A stretch of DNA of 64,000 nt from Archangium violaceum Cb vi76 (GCF_000733295.1 NZ_JPMI01000011.1:36557-100556), one strand, 5' to 3'. Positions 24,863 through 34,873 are shown, counted from the first letter of the stretch. Notes: a model not told the origin generated them from the letters alone. Translations and numbers: made by a program.

Positions 24863-27800
24863 ATGTACTGCTCGTCCTGCCGCCAGGAACGCCTCGGCGG
24901 CCTGCGCTGCGCCGCGTGCGGCAACTCCATGGCTCCGCGCCCTCGCGAGGCCCTGGAGCAGGAGCTCGCCCACGTCCAGTTCCTCCTCGCGGAGTTGCAA
25001 CTCTGGGACTCCTCCTATGTCCCCAAGGGCGCTCGCAGCTATCTCACCCAGAGATACGAGCGCCAGGTTCGCATCCTCCTCTCCGTCCTCGCCGATGCTC
25101 CCGCTGCTTCTTCTGTCTCCGCCCCGGAGGTTGTTTCCGCTCAGCCGGTGGGCGAGGGCGTGGCGGCTCCAGCGGTGGCGGCGGCCCCGGAGGTGGGGCG
25201 GGTCTCGCCTGCCGTGGAGCCGGTTTCGTCCTCCTCTGCTCTCGAGGTGGCCTGGGAGAAGCCCCAGGTAGACCCTCACCCCAACCCTCTCCCAGAGGGA
25301 GAGGGAGTTGACCGGCACCCTCACCCCGACCCTCTCCCGGAGGGCGAGGGAGAGGAGACGCCGCTTCCTCCCGTTGTCACCGAGCCTCTCTTCGATCCTC
25401 CTCCCGTTCGCACCGTCACCGCTCGCATCGTCGAGGAGACCTCGACCTGGGACACCGTCTGGCGCCCCTTCCTCTATGAGAGCATCGGCTGGTTCATCGG
25501 TGCCTTCCTCATCGTCGCCGGCTCCCTCTACCTCGCCTTCGATAGTTGGGCCGGCCTCACCTCCTTCACCCGCTCGCTCGTCGTCTTCGGCATGACCGCG
25601 GGCTACTCCGCCGCCTTCTCCATCTGCGGCTCCCTCCTCGCCCGCCGTGAGGCCCTCGCCGACGCCGGCCGCATCCTCGGCCTCATCGGCGCCGCTGTCG
25701 CTCCTCTCGCCGGTATCGCCCTCGGGCCTCTCGGCGGTCTCCATCTCGATGGCGTCCCGCTCGTGCTGCTGTTGCCGTTGCTCCTCGGTTGGTCCGTCGC
25801 CGCCGCCGCCCTCGTTCGCAGGCCCGCCGAGTTCTTCGATGCCCCTTCGCGACCCCTCATCCAGCTCGCGCTGCTCGGCACCACGTTGATGATGGGGCTC
25901 GCCCCCCTCTTCGCCCGGAGCGCTCTCGCGTTCTGGTTGGACGTGTTGCCCTGCGCCTTCTTCTTCGTCCTCTCGCGCAGGCCCGTCCCCGAGCCCCGGA
26001 GCAACAAGGCCCTCGCCTTCGTCCTCGCCGCGCCCTTCTACCTGCTGCTGCTCTACGCCATCCGCCTGCACCTGGCTCTCGCCGCCTCCGGTGTGGCCCC
26101 CTCCTTTGGCAGCTACGCTCCGTTCCTCGCCTTCCTGTTCGCCACCTGGCTCGGCTTCCGCCGCCTGCCTCCTCAGGAGGCCGCGGACTCGCTCTCCGTG
26201 GGCATCGCCTCGCTCCAGGTGGGCTGCCTCGCGCTCGCCGCCACGGGCTCGCCCCCCGCCTTCTTCCTCACCGCCGCCGTCTTCACCTGGACCGTGTTCG
26301 GGCTCTCCCGCGGCGAGCTGCCCCGCGTGCGCTGGGTGTACCTCGCCTACGCCGGTGCGTACTTCTCGTATGCCTCCGCCGGCCAGCTCGTCCCCGGCGC
26401 CGTGAAGGCGCTGATCGACTCGCTCAAGGCCTCGCTCGGCTACCCCGTGGCCGGCAAGCTCCCGTTCCACTACGGAGCGCTCTCGGCCGTGCCATACGTC
26501 CTCGCGGGCGTCGTCCTCGCCGCGTGGTTGCGCTCCCGGGCCGAGCGCACCTCCTCGGCGCGTGACGCGGAGTGCTCCGAGGTCCTCCTGCGCGCCACCG
26601 CCGTCGCCAGCTCGCTCTTCGTCCTCCTCGGCCACATGGGCTCCGATCTGCGTCCGTCCCTCTGGACCGTGCTCGGACTCAGCTGCATCTGCGTGGTCTC
26701 CGGTCTGCTCCTCGAGCGTCTCTACCTGTCCATCACCGGCGCCGCGCTCACCTTCTTCCTCCCACTCTCCGCTTACGCTCTCTTCGGCGCCGCGGGAGGC
26801 TCGCTCGTGTGTGGTGCGGTGGCGCTCGCGTTCGCCGCGCTGTCGCTCGTCTGCACCCGCCGCACGTGCCACGCCTTCAGCGCCGCCGTGGCGTGGCTCT
26901 CCGCCATCGGTTTCGTGTTCAGCCTCGGAGCGGACGCCCGTGCCTCCGCGCTGACGGGCATGGTGCTCTGTGGCTCCGCCGCGCTCCTCGTGGCGTGGAA
27001 CCTCGCCAACCCCTACCTGCTCGCCGTCGCGGCCTTCGGCGCCGCCGCCGTGGTGCCCAAGCTCGCCAGCCTCGCCGGTCCGTCGTGGGTGCCCCTGGCC
27101 CTCGCCGTCTCGGCGCTGGGGCTCTCCGCCCTGGGGGGCCTCGGCGGCCGTGCGCGCCTGCTGGGCTGGCCCGGTGTCGCCTATGCCCTCCTGGCCTTCC
27201 TCTGGGGCATCACCCTCCAGGTGCCCTGGTTCGGTGTCACCGTGCTCCTGGTCGCCGCCGCCGTGGCCGTGGCCTCGCGCACCCTGCCCGAGGTCCGTCC
27301 CCTCGCCGTCATCCTCGCCGGCTTCGCCCTGCTGCCGAAGGTGGGCGCCTTCTCCGTCTGGCCGTGGATGACGCCGGCCCTGTCCGTGGCCCTCTTCGTC
27401 CCCTGGTCCCTCGGGGCCTCCGTGGCCGCCGCGCGCTGGGGGCGCAGTGCCAGCACCTTCACAGCGGGCCTCGTCGCGCTCCTCTATCCCGTGGTGGCGG
27501 TGGCGGCGGCGCGCGGAGAGCAGCCGTATCCGCTCGCGCTCGGTGCCGCGCTCGCGGCCCTCCTCACCGCGCGTGCACTGCACCCGTCCGTCAGTGTCGT
27601 CGCCGCTTCCCTGTGGGCCGCCGTCTTCGTCTTCCGGTCCACCCTGGCCTGGCATTCGCTGGTGCTGGCCACGCTGCTGAGCCTCCTGGCCCTGCTCGAG
27701 TCGCACCGCGCGGCCCACCGTCTCCTGGCCGGGGAGCGCCGCTTCTCGCTCGCGGCGACGCTCTGCGCCCTGGGCTTCCTGCTCATCGCGTGCGTGGATG

Positions 27801-30289
27801 CTCGCGGGGGTACGTCCCTGGCGGTGCTCGCGGGCACGGTGCTGCTGCCCCTGGCGTGGACGCGCGCCAACCGCCAGCCCTTCTTCGCGGGCCTCGCGCC
27901 ACTGCTCTCGCTTCTCCTCGTCCTCGAAACGAACCTGTCCATGCCCTGGGCCGCCGCGCTGCCGCTGCTCGCGCTCGGGGTGGTGCGCGCCGCGGAGCAC
28001 CTGCCGGCCACCCGGTACCTCCTGCTCGGCTCGTCCGAGGAGAAGCCGGCGCGCGACCTGTCCATGTGGATGCAGGGCGCGCTGACGCTGGTGGGGGTGG
28101 TGCTGGTGCCCGAGACGCGGGCCGAGCCCTGGGTGCTCGCGCCACTCGCGGCCTCCCTCGTGCTGCTGCCCGGGCCGAGGCCCTCGGTGCGCGTGGGGCT
28201 CGGGGTGGGTCTGCTGCTCTTCTGCTTCCCCATCCACCTGGGCGTCATCGTCCTGTTGCTGGCGCTCGGCTTCCTCACGCACCACACCCCCGGCGCGCTG
28301 TGGGCCTTCTTCCGCACGCCGCCGGACACCTCGCTGCGGCCCGTCACCGTGCTGGGGGCGCTCGCGCTCTGCGGCTGGCGGTTGGTGCTGAACGCGGCGT
28401 CGCCGGGAGCCATCGCCCTGCTGGCCGGGGTGCTGCTGGTGGGGGCCTTCCTCCTCTCGCGGAACTGGATGCTGACGGCCTCGGTGCTCGTGCTCGCCGG
28501 GGCTTCGCTGGGCAGGACGGCGGAGCATGTCTTCCTCGAGTGGCGCCCGGAGGCGGCGCTGTCCTTCGCCGCGGTCGCGCTCGGTGCGGCCCTGTTGTCC
28601 GCCCTGTGCCAGGTGGGAGGCATCCAACGCGCGCTGACGCGGCTGGCCGGGCGTCTGTCGCCGGGGCTCCCGGGCACGTGGAGCGAGCCGCTGTGGGTGG
28701 CCGGAGCCCTCACCACGGCGGTGCCCGTGGTGGTGCACCTGGTGGACCTTGGGCCGGGCGCGCTGCCGCTTCCGGTGGCGCTGCTGGCCGGGCTCGCCTC
28801 GCTGGTGTTGATGGTGACGCGCGAGCGGGAGATGGCCAACGTGGCCGCCGCGCTGCTGGCGGGCGTGGTCGTCGCGGCGGTGCCTCCGCTCTGGTCGCCC
28901 GCGGTGATGAGCGTCACGGGCCTCCTGCTGTGCATGGCGGGCACCTGGCTGGATGAGCGGGAAGTGGCCGTGGGCGCCGCGTTGCACCACGCGGGCTGGG
29001 TGCTGGCGCTGCTGTCCGTCTTCGGCCTCAGGGACCTGAAGCACCCGGGCACGGCGGTGTGCTTCCTCTCCGGCATCACCACGGCCTGGGCGGTGGTGTA
29101 CCGGCGTCCCGAGCGCGCCGTGGTGGGCTGGGTGGCCTCGTTGCTGGGGCTGCACGCGTTGCTCGCGCACGTGGGGGCGCTGCTCTCCACCGGCAGGGGT
29201 GCGGAGTTCATCCTCCCGTTCTTCGGGGCGCTCAGCGCGTTGCTGGCCACGGCGGCCCTGTTCCTCGCGAGCGAGCGCATCCGCCGGAGCGTGGGGCACT
29301 CCTTCGCGGTGGTGGCCCTGGTGGAGGTGCTCGGCGGCCTGGTGCTGGTGCCCGGGGCGGCCGGGGTGGTGCTGGCGGCGATCGTCGACTGCGCGTGCCT
29401 GGCGGTGCTCTGCTTCGCGCTGGTGCGCCGGGCCGTGCGCGAGGAGGACGAGACGTCCGCCTTCCTCGCCGTGTGGACGGTGGTGCTCGGCTACCTGTCG
29501 GTGCGCCTGCACGCGCTGGCCTCGGGGCTGGGCACGGCGGACAGCCTCGTGGCGCTGGTGGGGGGGGCCATCTTCTCCGGCCTCTACGTCTTCGTCATGC
29601 GCGAGGGCTCGGGGCTGCCCGCCTTCCGCAGGCCGGCGTTGTGGGCGGCCTACCTCTTCCCCATGGCGGGCCTGCTCACCGCGCCGTGGGAGCAACCTCT
29701 ATACGTGGCGGCCCTGCTGGTGGGCTACGCCGCCCATTTCGCCGCGCTCGCCGCGCACCCCTCGCAGCGCGGGATGTCCTCGCTCGTCTCGGCGGGCGCC
29801 TTCAACGCCGCGCTCTTCCTCGTCTGGATGGGCACCGGCGCCGGAGAGCCGCAGTACTACGTCATCCCCGCGGGCCTCTCGCTGCTGGTGCTGCTGCGCG
29901 TCTTCCACGAGGCGATGGAGCCGGACACGCGGGCGAAGCTGCGCGCCATGGCCATCACGCTCGTCTACGTGGCCGGGGCGTGGAAGCCGCTCATGTTCCA
30001 GGATGGCCGGGCCATGTTGCTGTGCGTCCTGCTGTGCCTGGTGGGCGTGGCGGCCGGCATGGCGCTGCGCATCCGCTCCTACGTGTACCTGGGCAGTGCC
30101 TTCCTGGTGACGTGCGTGCTCGCCAACCTCGCGCGCTTCGGCATCCGGGACCATCGCATGGGCGCCGCCTTCCTCTCGCTGCTCGGCGTGGGCGTGGTGG
30201 GCTTCATGGTGCTCTTCACCGCCAGGCGCGCCGAGCTGCTGGAGCGCTACGAGCGGGTGCGCACGATGATGGATACCTGGGAGGGATGA
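24863..30289 (+). CDS. giant polytopic membrane protein with N-terminal zinc ribbon
   Basis: An 1808-residue protein. The first 25 residues form a zinc ribbon (Cys-x2-Cys ... Cys-x2-Cys: YCSSCRQ ... CAACGN). A helical segment and a Pro/Ala/Glu linker follow to about residue 200. From there to the C-terminus it is an almost unbroken series of hydrophobic helices, of the order of 40 or more. Apart from an early ESIGWFIGAFLIVAGSL block, which recalls DUF2157/DUF2339-like polytopic proteins, no catalytic motif is evident. The linker carries two copies of a translated repeat element (PHPNPLPEGEG type). It converges on the P450 gene with a gap of only 9 bases. Function is unknown; envelope transport or assembly is a guess. 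Confidence 0.85.
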   Translation: MYCSSCRQERLGGLRCAACGNSMAPRPREALEQELAHVQFLLAELQLWDSSYVPKGARSYLTQRYERQVRILLSVLADAPAASSVSAPEVVSAQPVGEGVAAPAVAAAPEVGRVSPAVEPVSSSSALEVAWEKPQVDPHPNPLPEGEGVDRHPHPDPLPEGEGEETPLPPVVTEPLFDPPPVRTVTARIVEETSTWDTVWRPFLYESIGWFIGAFLIVAGSLYLAFDSWAGLTSFTRSLVVFGMTAGYSAAFSICGSLLARREALADAGRILGLIGAAVAPLAGIALGPLGGLHLDGVPLVLLLPLLLGWSVAAAALVRRPAEFFDAPSRPLIQLALLGTTLMMGLAPLFARSALAFWLDVLPCAFFFVLSRRPVPEPRSNKALAFVLAAPFYLLLLYAIRLHLALAASGVAPSFGSYAPFLAFLFATWLGFRRLPPQEAADSLSVGIASLQVGCLALAATGSPPAFFLTAAVFTWTVFGLSRGELPRVRWVYLAYAGAYFSYASAGQLVPGAVKALIDSLKASLGYPVAGKLPFHYGALSAVPYVLAGVVLAAWLRSRAERTSSARDAECSEVLLRATAVASSLFVLLGHMGSDLRPSLWTVLGLSCICVVSGLLLERLYLSITGAALTFFLPLSAYALFGAAGGSLVCGAVALAFAALSLVCTRRTCHAFSAAVAWLSAIGFVFSLGADARASALTGMVLCGSAALLVAWNLANPYLLAVAAFGAAAVVPKLASLAGPSWVPLALAVSALGLSALGGLGGRARLLGWPGVAYALLAFLWGITLQVPWFGVTVLLVAAAVAVASRTLPEVRPLAVILAGFALLPKVGAFSVWPWMTPALSVALFVPWSLGASVAAARWGRSASTFTAGLVALLYPVVAVAAARGEQPYPLALGAALAALLTARALHPSVSVVAASLWAAVFVFRSTLAWHSLVLATLLSLLALLESHRAAHRLLAGERRFSLAATLCALGFLLIACVDARGGTSLAVLAGTVLLPLAWTRANRQPFFAGLAPLLSLLLVLETNLSMPWAAALPLLALGVVRAAEHLPATRYLLLGSSEEKPARDLSMWMQGALTLVGVVLVPETRAEPWVLAPLAASLVLLPGPRPSVRVGLGVGLLLFCFPIHLGVIVLLLALGFLTHHTPGALWAFFRTPPDTSLRPVTVLGALALCGWRLVLNAASPGAIALLAGVLLVGAFLLSRNWMLTASVLVLAGASLGRTAEHVFLEWRPEAALSFAAVALGAALLSALCQVGGIQRALTRLAGRLSPGLPGTWSEPLWVAGALTTAVPVVVHLVDLGPGALPLPVALLAGLASLVLMVTREREMANVAAALLAGVVVAAVPPLWSPAVMSVTGLLLCMAGTWLDEREVAVGAALHHAGWVLALLSVFGLRDLKHPGTAVCFLSGITTAWAVVYRRPERAVVGWVASLLGLHALLAHVGALLSTGRGAEFILPFFGALSALLATAALFLASERIRRSVGHSFAVVALVEVLGGLVLVPGAAGVVLAAIVDCACLAVLCFALVRRAVREEDETSAFLAVWTVVLGYLSVRLHALASGLGTADSLVALVGGAIFSGLYVFVMREGSGLPAFRRPALWAAYLFPMAGLLTAPWEQPLYVAALLVGYAAHFAALAAHPSQRGMSSLVSAGAFNAALFLVWMGTGAGEPQYYVIPAGLSLLVLLRVFHEAMEPDTRAKLRAMAITLVYVAGAWKPLMFQDGRAMLLCVLLCLVGVAAGMALRIRSYVYLGSAFLVTCVLANLARFGIRDHRMGAAFLSLLGVGVVGFMVLFTARRAELLERYERVRTMMDTWEG
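25273..25350. repeat. two tandem copies of an interspersed palindromic repeat, in frame
   Basis: Units 25273-25305 and 25318-25350 (33 bases, 45-base period) are about 90 % alike. Each starts CCCTCACCCC and contains the inverted repeat CCCTCTCCC / GGGAGAGGG or a close variant. They are translated as PHPNPLPEGEG and PHPDPLPEGEG. Sequences of this form are widespread intergenic palindromes in several proteobacteria and are unusual inside a coding region. Confidence 0.8.
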
Positions 30290-30298
30290 GGCGCGGGC

Positions 30299-31714
30299 TC
30301 ACGACAGGGCCACGAGGTCGCGAATCCGGCCGCGTACCTCCGGACGCTCGACGCGCTCGTCCCGCGCGTGGACGCGCATGGGCAGTCCTCCATTGGGATG
30401 CAGCGTGGCCCGCACCATCGGGTCCACGCGTGCGCCCGGCGGCAGGGAGAGCCGGAAGCGCGGCAGCAACATGGAGAGCATCAGCTTGATCTCCAGCAGG
30501 GCCAGGGTGGCGCCGATGCACCGGCGCGGCCCGTTGCTGAAGGGGATGTAACCGTACACCGGCGGCTCGGCCTTCAACCAACGCTCCGGGAGGAACCGCT
30601 TCGGCTCGGGATAGAGGTCCGGCAGCCGGTGGGTGATGTACGGGCTGTAATACAGATGTGTCTCCGCCTCGAAGTGGAGGCCCCCCATCTCGAAGGGCGC
30701 GGTGCTGGTGCGGAAGGCCGTCGTCACGGGCGGCAGGATGCGCAGGCTCTCCTTCACCACCCGGTCCAACAGGGGAAGCCGCTCGAGCTGCTCGATGGTG
30801 GGGGGCGCGCCCTTCAGCTCTCCCTCCAGCTCCTCCAGCAGCGCCGCGTGCACCTCCGGGTGCTGGTCCAGCAGGAAGAGCGTCCAGGTGAGGCTGTTGG
30901 TGGTCGTCTCGTGGCCGGCGACGAAGAGGATGTTCGTCTGGCCGACCAGCTCCGCGTCGGACATCGAGCCCCCTTCCTCGTCCCGCGCGTGCAGCAGCAT
31001 GGAGAGCACGTCGTCGCCGTCCGCTCCCTGCGCGCGCTTCCGGGCGATCAGTCCCCGGATGGCGGCCTCGCCCCGCTCGGAGACCTCGAGCAGGCGGCGG
31101 AAGGGGAGCCCCGGCTTGTTCCAGGGCACGAGGTGGACGGCCGGCGAGGTGTAGCGCTTCAGCCACTCCGCCATCAGCAGTCCCATCCGCAGCGTCTCCC
31201 GATCATCCTCCAGCCCGAAGAGCACCTGGGTGACGATGAGCAGCGTCACCTGCCGCATCTCCAGGAAGACATCCCGCACCTCGCCCGGCTTCCAGCCGCT
31301 CAGCATCCGATCGATGCACGCCACCATGGCGTCGCGGTAGCTCTCCACCTTCTTCCGATGGAAGGAGGGCATCATCATCCGCCGGTGCTGCCGGTGCATC
31401 TCGCCGTTGATGGAGACCAGCCCCGTCCACAACCTGCGCAGCGACGAGTCCTCGGGCCCCGTGCGCCAGAGCTCCAGGGAGCGGAAGAGCGCCGGGTTGC
31501 TCAGCACCTGCATGTTGTAGTCGGGGTGGAAGATGAAGACGTGTTGAATGCTGTCCCGCGACAGCGCCACCAGCGGGCCGTAGCTGCTCAGCTTCTCGAG
31601 CCAGTGCACCTGGTCGGCGATGAAGCGGATGTAGTTGCCGGTGACCCCGAGCAGCGGCGTCGTGCGCGGGCCGGGCAGCTCCACGGCATGTGTCCCGGGT
31701 GGGGTGGCGATCAT
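30299..31714 (-). CDS. cytochrome P450
   Basis: A 471-residue P450 with all landmarks. The I-helix oxygen-binding motif is AGHETTT, the K-helix ExxR is in KESLR, and the heme loop FSNGPRRCIG carries the thiolate Cys near residue 398. It has no N-terminal membrane anchor, as usual for bacterial P450s. The sequence style (Trp/Pro-rich start, RMMMPSFHRKK) is like the CYP4/CYP102-like fatty-acid or terpene hydroxylases, but the substrate cannot be assigned. ATG 31714 has GGAGGAG 9 bases upstream. No ferredoxin or reductase lies nearby. It follows the O-antigen-ligase-like gene by 46 bases on the same strand, so both are probably co-transcribed. Confidence 0.95.
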   Translation of the reverse strand: MIATPPGTHAVELPGPRTTPLLGVTGNYIRFIADQVHWLEKLSSYGPLVALSRDSIQHVFIFHPDYNMQVLSNPALFRSLELWRTGPEDSSLRRLWTGLVSINGEMHRQHRRMMMPSFHRKKVESYRDAMVACIDRMLSGWKPGEVRDVFLEMRQVTLLIVTQVLFGLEDDRETLRMGLLMAEWLKRYTSPAVHLVPWNKPGLPFRRLLEVSERGEAAIRGLIARKRAQGADGDDVLSMLLHARDEEGGSMSDAELVGQTNILFVAGHETTTNSLTWTLFLLDQHPEVHAALLEELEGELKGAPPTIEQLERLPLLDRVVKESLRILPPVTTAFRTSTAPFEMGGLHFEAETHLYYSPYITHRLPDLYPEPKRFLPERWLKAEPPVYGYIPFSNGPRRCIGATLALLEIKLMLSMLLPRFRLSLPPGARVDPMVRATLHPNGGLPMRVHARDERVERPEVRGRIRDLVALS

Positions 31715-31760
31715 CGGGCGCTCTCCTCCAGATGGGTCGACAGAAGGAGGATGCCAGACC

Positions 31761-33083
31761 TCATCGGTGACGGCCGGAGATCCTTCCAGGCGCCGTCTCC
31801 GCGCCGGGCGCCCAGTCCGGAGGCAGCTCGGCGGACGGCGGCACCGGGGCCAGTCCGGACGTCCCCTCCTCGGGCACCTGCCGGGCGGCACGGGCCAGCC
31901 GGTCCGCGCAGGCCGCGAGCCCGAACAGCACATAGAAGTGCACGGCCACGAGGAAGCCCGCGAAGAGGCAGGACACCAGGTGTCCCACCACCGCCGCCGC
32001 GAGCGCCCGCACCAGCCAGCCGCGCTCCTTGTCCCGCGCGAGCGTCCACAGTGGCCCGAGCGCCGCCCCGATGAAGGCCAGGAAGAGCCCCAGCCCCACG
32101 AAGCCCAGGTCGGAGATGACCTGGAGGAAGACGTTGTGCGCGGCGTACACCCGCGTTGAGCCCACGGGGCCATACAGCCGCCAGGCATAGGGGAAGGTGC
32201 CCGCGCCCACGCCCAGCAGCGGGTGCTCCACGCTCACCCGCGAGGCCACCGTCCATGCCTCCACGCGGCTCATCGCCGAGGCATCCGCCTCATAGGTGCC
32301 CACCGTGCGCGTGCGGTTCCAGAAGCTCTGCGGAGAGAGCATCAGCATGGCCCCGGCCGCCACTACCACCACCAGCGTGCGGGTGAGGTTCCGCTCCAGC
32401 AGCACCCACGTGCCCGTGGCGGCCACCAGCCCGAGGAAGCCGCCGCGCGAGTAGCTCAGCACCATGGCGGTGACGGCCAGCGCCGCCGCGAGGCCGCACG
32501 TCAGCCGCACCAGCCAGGGGCTCTGCTTGCGCACGAGGACGGCCACCGCCAGGGGCACGATGATGCCCACGCTCATGGCCATGCGGTTGGGGTCCGCGTA
32601 CACGCCCACCCAGCGCGCGCGGTAGCCCTCCACCATGTCCACCCCCGCCTGGTGCCACGCGATGACTCCGCGCGAGGTGAAGAGCGAGCCCACGATGAGC
32701 GCGAGGCAGGCCCACAGCAGCCGCCGCTCCGTCGTCACCAGGTTCACCAGCGTCAGGTAGACGAGCACCCACTTGAGGAGCTCCACCGCGGCGAACTCCG
32801 TGGCGTCCGGGTAGAGCGACCAGCTCAGCGAGGCGAACACCAGGCCACAGAAGGTGAGGAGCAGCGCCCCGCGCTGTCCATCCACCCATAGCTTCTCCCG
32901 GCGGCCCATGCGCCCGAGCACCATCAGGCCAGTGGACAACGCCGACAGCAGCAGGGCCGGGCGGAACCGGGCCAGCCCCGGTATCCACTCACCAGGGCTG
33001 ATGTAGATGGCGGCCAGGAACGCGAGCAGGAAGCCGAAGGCCCAGCGATCCTGGCTCCGCACCGCATTGCTTCCCATTCCCAT
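31761..33083 (-). CDS. O-antigen ligase / Wzy-type polysaccharide polymerase family membrane protein
   Basis: A 440-residue protein with about ten to twelve transmembrane helices. The large loop typical of the Wzy_C/RfaL family is present (ADPNRMAMSVG in a mid helix, then the loop SVEHPLLGVGAGTFPYAW with a later AAHNVFLQVISDLGF). These motifs mark enzymes that join or polymerise lipid-linked sugar units on the periplasmic face. The C-terminus is a Pro-rich cytoplasmic tail. Met 33083 is chosen from several. The neighbouring beta-helix and glycosyltransferase genes support a role in cell-surface polysaccharide. Confidence 0.88.
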   Translation of the reverse strand: MGMGSNAVRSQDRWAFGFLLAFLAAIYISPGEWIPGLARFRPALLLSALSTGLMVLGRMGRREKLWVDGQRGALLLTFCGLVFASLSWSLYPDATEFAAVELLKWVLVYLTLVNLVTTERRLLWACLALIVGSLFTSRGVIAWHQAGVDMVEGYRARWVGVYADPNRMAMSVGIIVPLAVAVLVRKQSPWLVRLTCGLAAALAVTAMVLSYSRGGFLGLVAATGTWVLLERNLTRTLVVVVAAGAMLMLSPQSFWNRTRTVGTYEADASAMSRVEAWTVASRVSVEHPLLGVGAGTFPYAWRLYGPVGSTRVYAAHNVFLQVISDLGFVGLGLFLAFIGAALGPLWTLARDKERGWLVRALAAAVVGHLVSCLFAGFLVAVHFYVLFGLAACADRLARAARQVPEEGTSGLAPVPPSAELPPDWAPGAETAPGRISGRHR

Positions 33084-33337
33084 CCCCGGACCTTCCCCCT
33101 CGGAGCCGACTCGCTGGCACCCGCGCCCACGTTGTGCACTCCGCGCGGCGAGCACCATCACCTCCGGACATTCCGTCCGAAAGGCGATTTCTCCTCCGGC
33201 GCCTTTATTCCCAATGCGAGGCATGCCGGCTGACGGCCTCCCGGCACTCCCCCGGGCCTCCGTCCTCCGCCGGAATCATCCGCGCGGCCCTGGTGTCCCT
33301 AGTCACTCCGCTTCCGTTTTCCCACGGGGTTGCCTGC

Positions 33338-34873
33338 ATGCGTGTCCGATTGACTACCTTCCCGCTGCTCACCTCGGTCCTGTTGGCTTCCGCGTGTGGT
33401 GGCGGGACTTCGCCGGGACCCCAGAGCCCGCCTGGCGCCGTGGGCACGGCCGCTCCGGAGGTCACCGCGCCGGAAGAGCGGCCGGCCGCCCCCTCGTCTC
33501 CCGAGCAGGGAACGCCCCGGACGCCAGAACCGCCCGCCTACGCGCATGAGTGGGTGGTGAGCCCCACGGGCAACGACTCGGCGGCTGGCACGGAGTCGGC
33601 CCCCGTGCGGACCCTCACCAAGGCCCTCTCCCTCGCCGGGCCGGGTGATCGCATCCGCGTGCTCGCCGGCTCCTACGCCGAGCGGGTCCTCATCACCGGT
33701 TCCGTCCGCGCCGGCACCGCCGAGGCGCCCATCACGCTCGAGGGCGTGGACACGCCGCACATCATCCCGGGCTCGCGGCAGGGCGCGCTCGTCGTCGTGG
33801 AGCGGCCCCACTGGCGCATCCGCGGCTTCGACATCGACGCGCGCAACCGCCCCGCCTTCGCCGTGGTCTTCAGCGGGAACACCGAGGGCACCGTGCTCTC
33901 CGGCTCGGAGATCCACCACGCCCGGTACGGCGCCGGTATCAGTTTCCACGATGGAGCTCACGGGGCCACCCTCGAGAACAACCACATCCACCACATCTCC
34001 GTGCCGAACAAGGATGGTCATGGGGTGCTCATCCAACCCACGGCGCGCAACATCACCGTGCGCGACAATGTCATTCATGACAATTCGGGCGACTCCATCC
34101 AGTGCTACAGCCCGGATGGCACCATGCCCGCGGCTCCCGCGCAGGGGCTGCTCATCGAGGGCAACGACCTCTACGGCAACATCGAGCAGTCCATCGACAT
34201 CAAGACCTGTTACGACGTCACCATCCGCCGCAACAAGATGCACAAGGCCCGCCGCCACCCGACGCTCGGAGGCAATGGGGCCCTGGTGGTGCACATGTCG
34301 GCCCGCGATGTCCTCATCGAGGAGAACGACATCTATGACGCGGGTCTGGCCATCGGCATCGGGGGAAACCGCTATGGCCCCATGCCCTCGGGCATCGTCA
34401 TCCGGCGCAACCTCATCCGCGACATGCTCACCGAGGGCGGCATGACGGGCGGAGGTCTGCAATTGGCGGTCTCCACGGGAACACAGGTGGTGAACAACAC
34501 CTTCACGCGGCTGCCGGGTCCGGCGCTCATCCTCGGCCGTGGAGATGGCGGGCCCACGCAGGGGCTGGTGCTGAAGAACAACATCATCGACGCGGACCAG
34601 GCGATGGAGGTGGGGCTCCATGCGCCCGGGCTGACGACGGGCAGCAATCTCTACCGGCCCGGTGCCACCTTCCTCCTCAAGGAGGGCTCGGCCCTCGAGC
34701 TCTCGCAATGGCAGGCACGTGGGCAGGACAGCAACTCGCTCGAAGACGCGGCTCCGCTCGACCCGGAAACCCTGGCGCCCGGGCCCGCCGCCGTCGACCG
34801 TGGCGAGCGGCTGGAACTGGACCCATCTTGTGGTGCGGGACCGGACATTGGTGCGGTGGAGTCCGGCTGTTGA
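33338..34873 (+). CDS. right-handed parallel beta-helix lipoprotein (paralogue 1)
   Basis: A 511-residue lipoprotein with signal TFPLLTSVLLASAC, lipobox Cys near residue 20. A Pro/Glu-rich linker (to about 70) is followed by a DUF1565-like start (VVSPTGNDSAAGTESAPVRTL) and then the rungs of a parallel beta-helix, with repeated Asn and Gly turns (NNHIHH, NVIHDNSGDSIQCYS, GNDLYGNIEQS, NNTFTRL). This fold is typical of polysaccharide lyases and epimerases, and of surface adhesins. A conserved His/Asp-rich groove is suggestive, but no lyase motif is certain. It is very similar in the mature domain to the protein at 36307-37920; the pair flanks a glycosyltransferase gene. Confidence 0.85.
   Translation: MRVRLTTFPLLTSVLLASACGGGTSPGPQSPPGAVGTAAPEVTAPEERPAAPSSPEQGTPRTPEPPAYAHEWVVSPTGNDSAAGTESAPVRTLTKALSLAGPGDRIRVLAGSYAERVLITGSVRAGTAEAPITLEGVDTPHIIPGSRQGALVVVERPHWRIRGFDIDARNRPAFAVVFSGNTEGTVLSGSEIHHARYGAGISFHDGAHGATLENNHIHHISVPNKDGHGVLIQPTARNITVRDNVIHDNSGDSIQCYSPDGTMPAAPAQGLLIEGNDLYGNIEQSIDIKTCYDVTIRRNKMHKARRHPTLGGNGALVVHMSARDVLIEENDIYDAGLAIGIGGNRYGPMPSGIVIRRNLIRDMLTEGGMTGGGLQLAVSTGTQVVNNTFTRLPGPALILGRGDGGPTQGLVLKNNIIDADQAMEVGLHAPGLTTGSNLYRPGATFLLKEGSALELSQWQARGQDSNSLEDAAPLDPETLAPGPAAVDRGERLELDPSCGAGPDIGAVESGC

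Noticed and set aside
24854..29695. 1613-codon open frame on the minus strand
   Set aside because: Antisense shadow of the giant membrane protein; product is Arg/Glu/Gly/His-rich with no motif or start signal.
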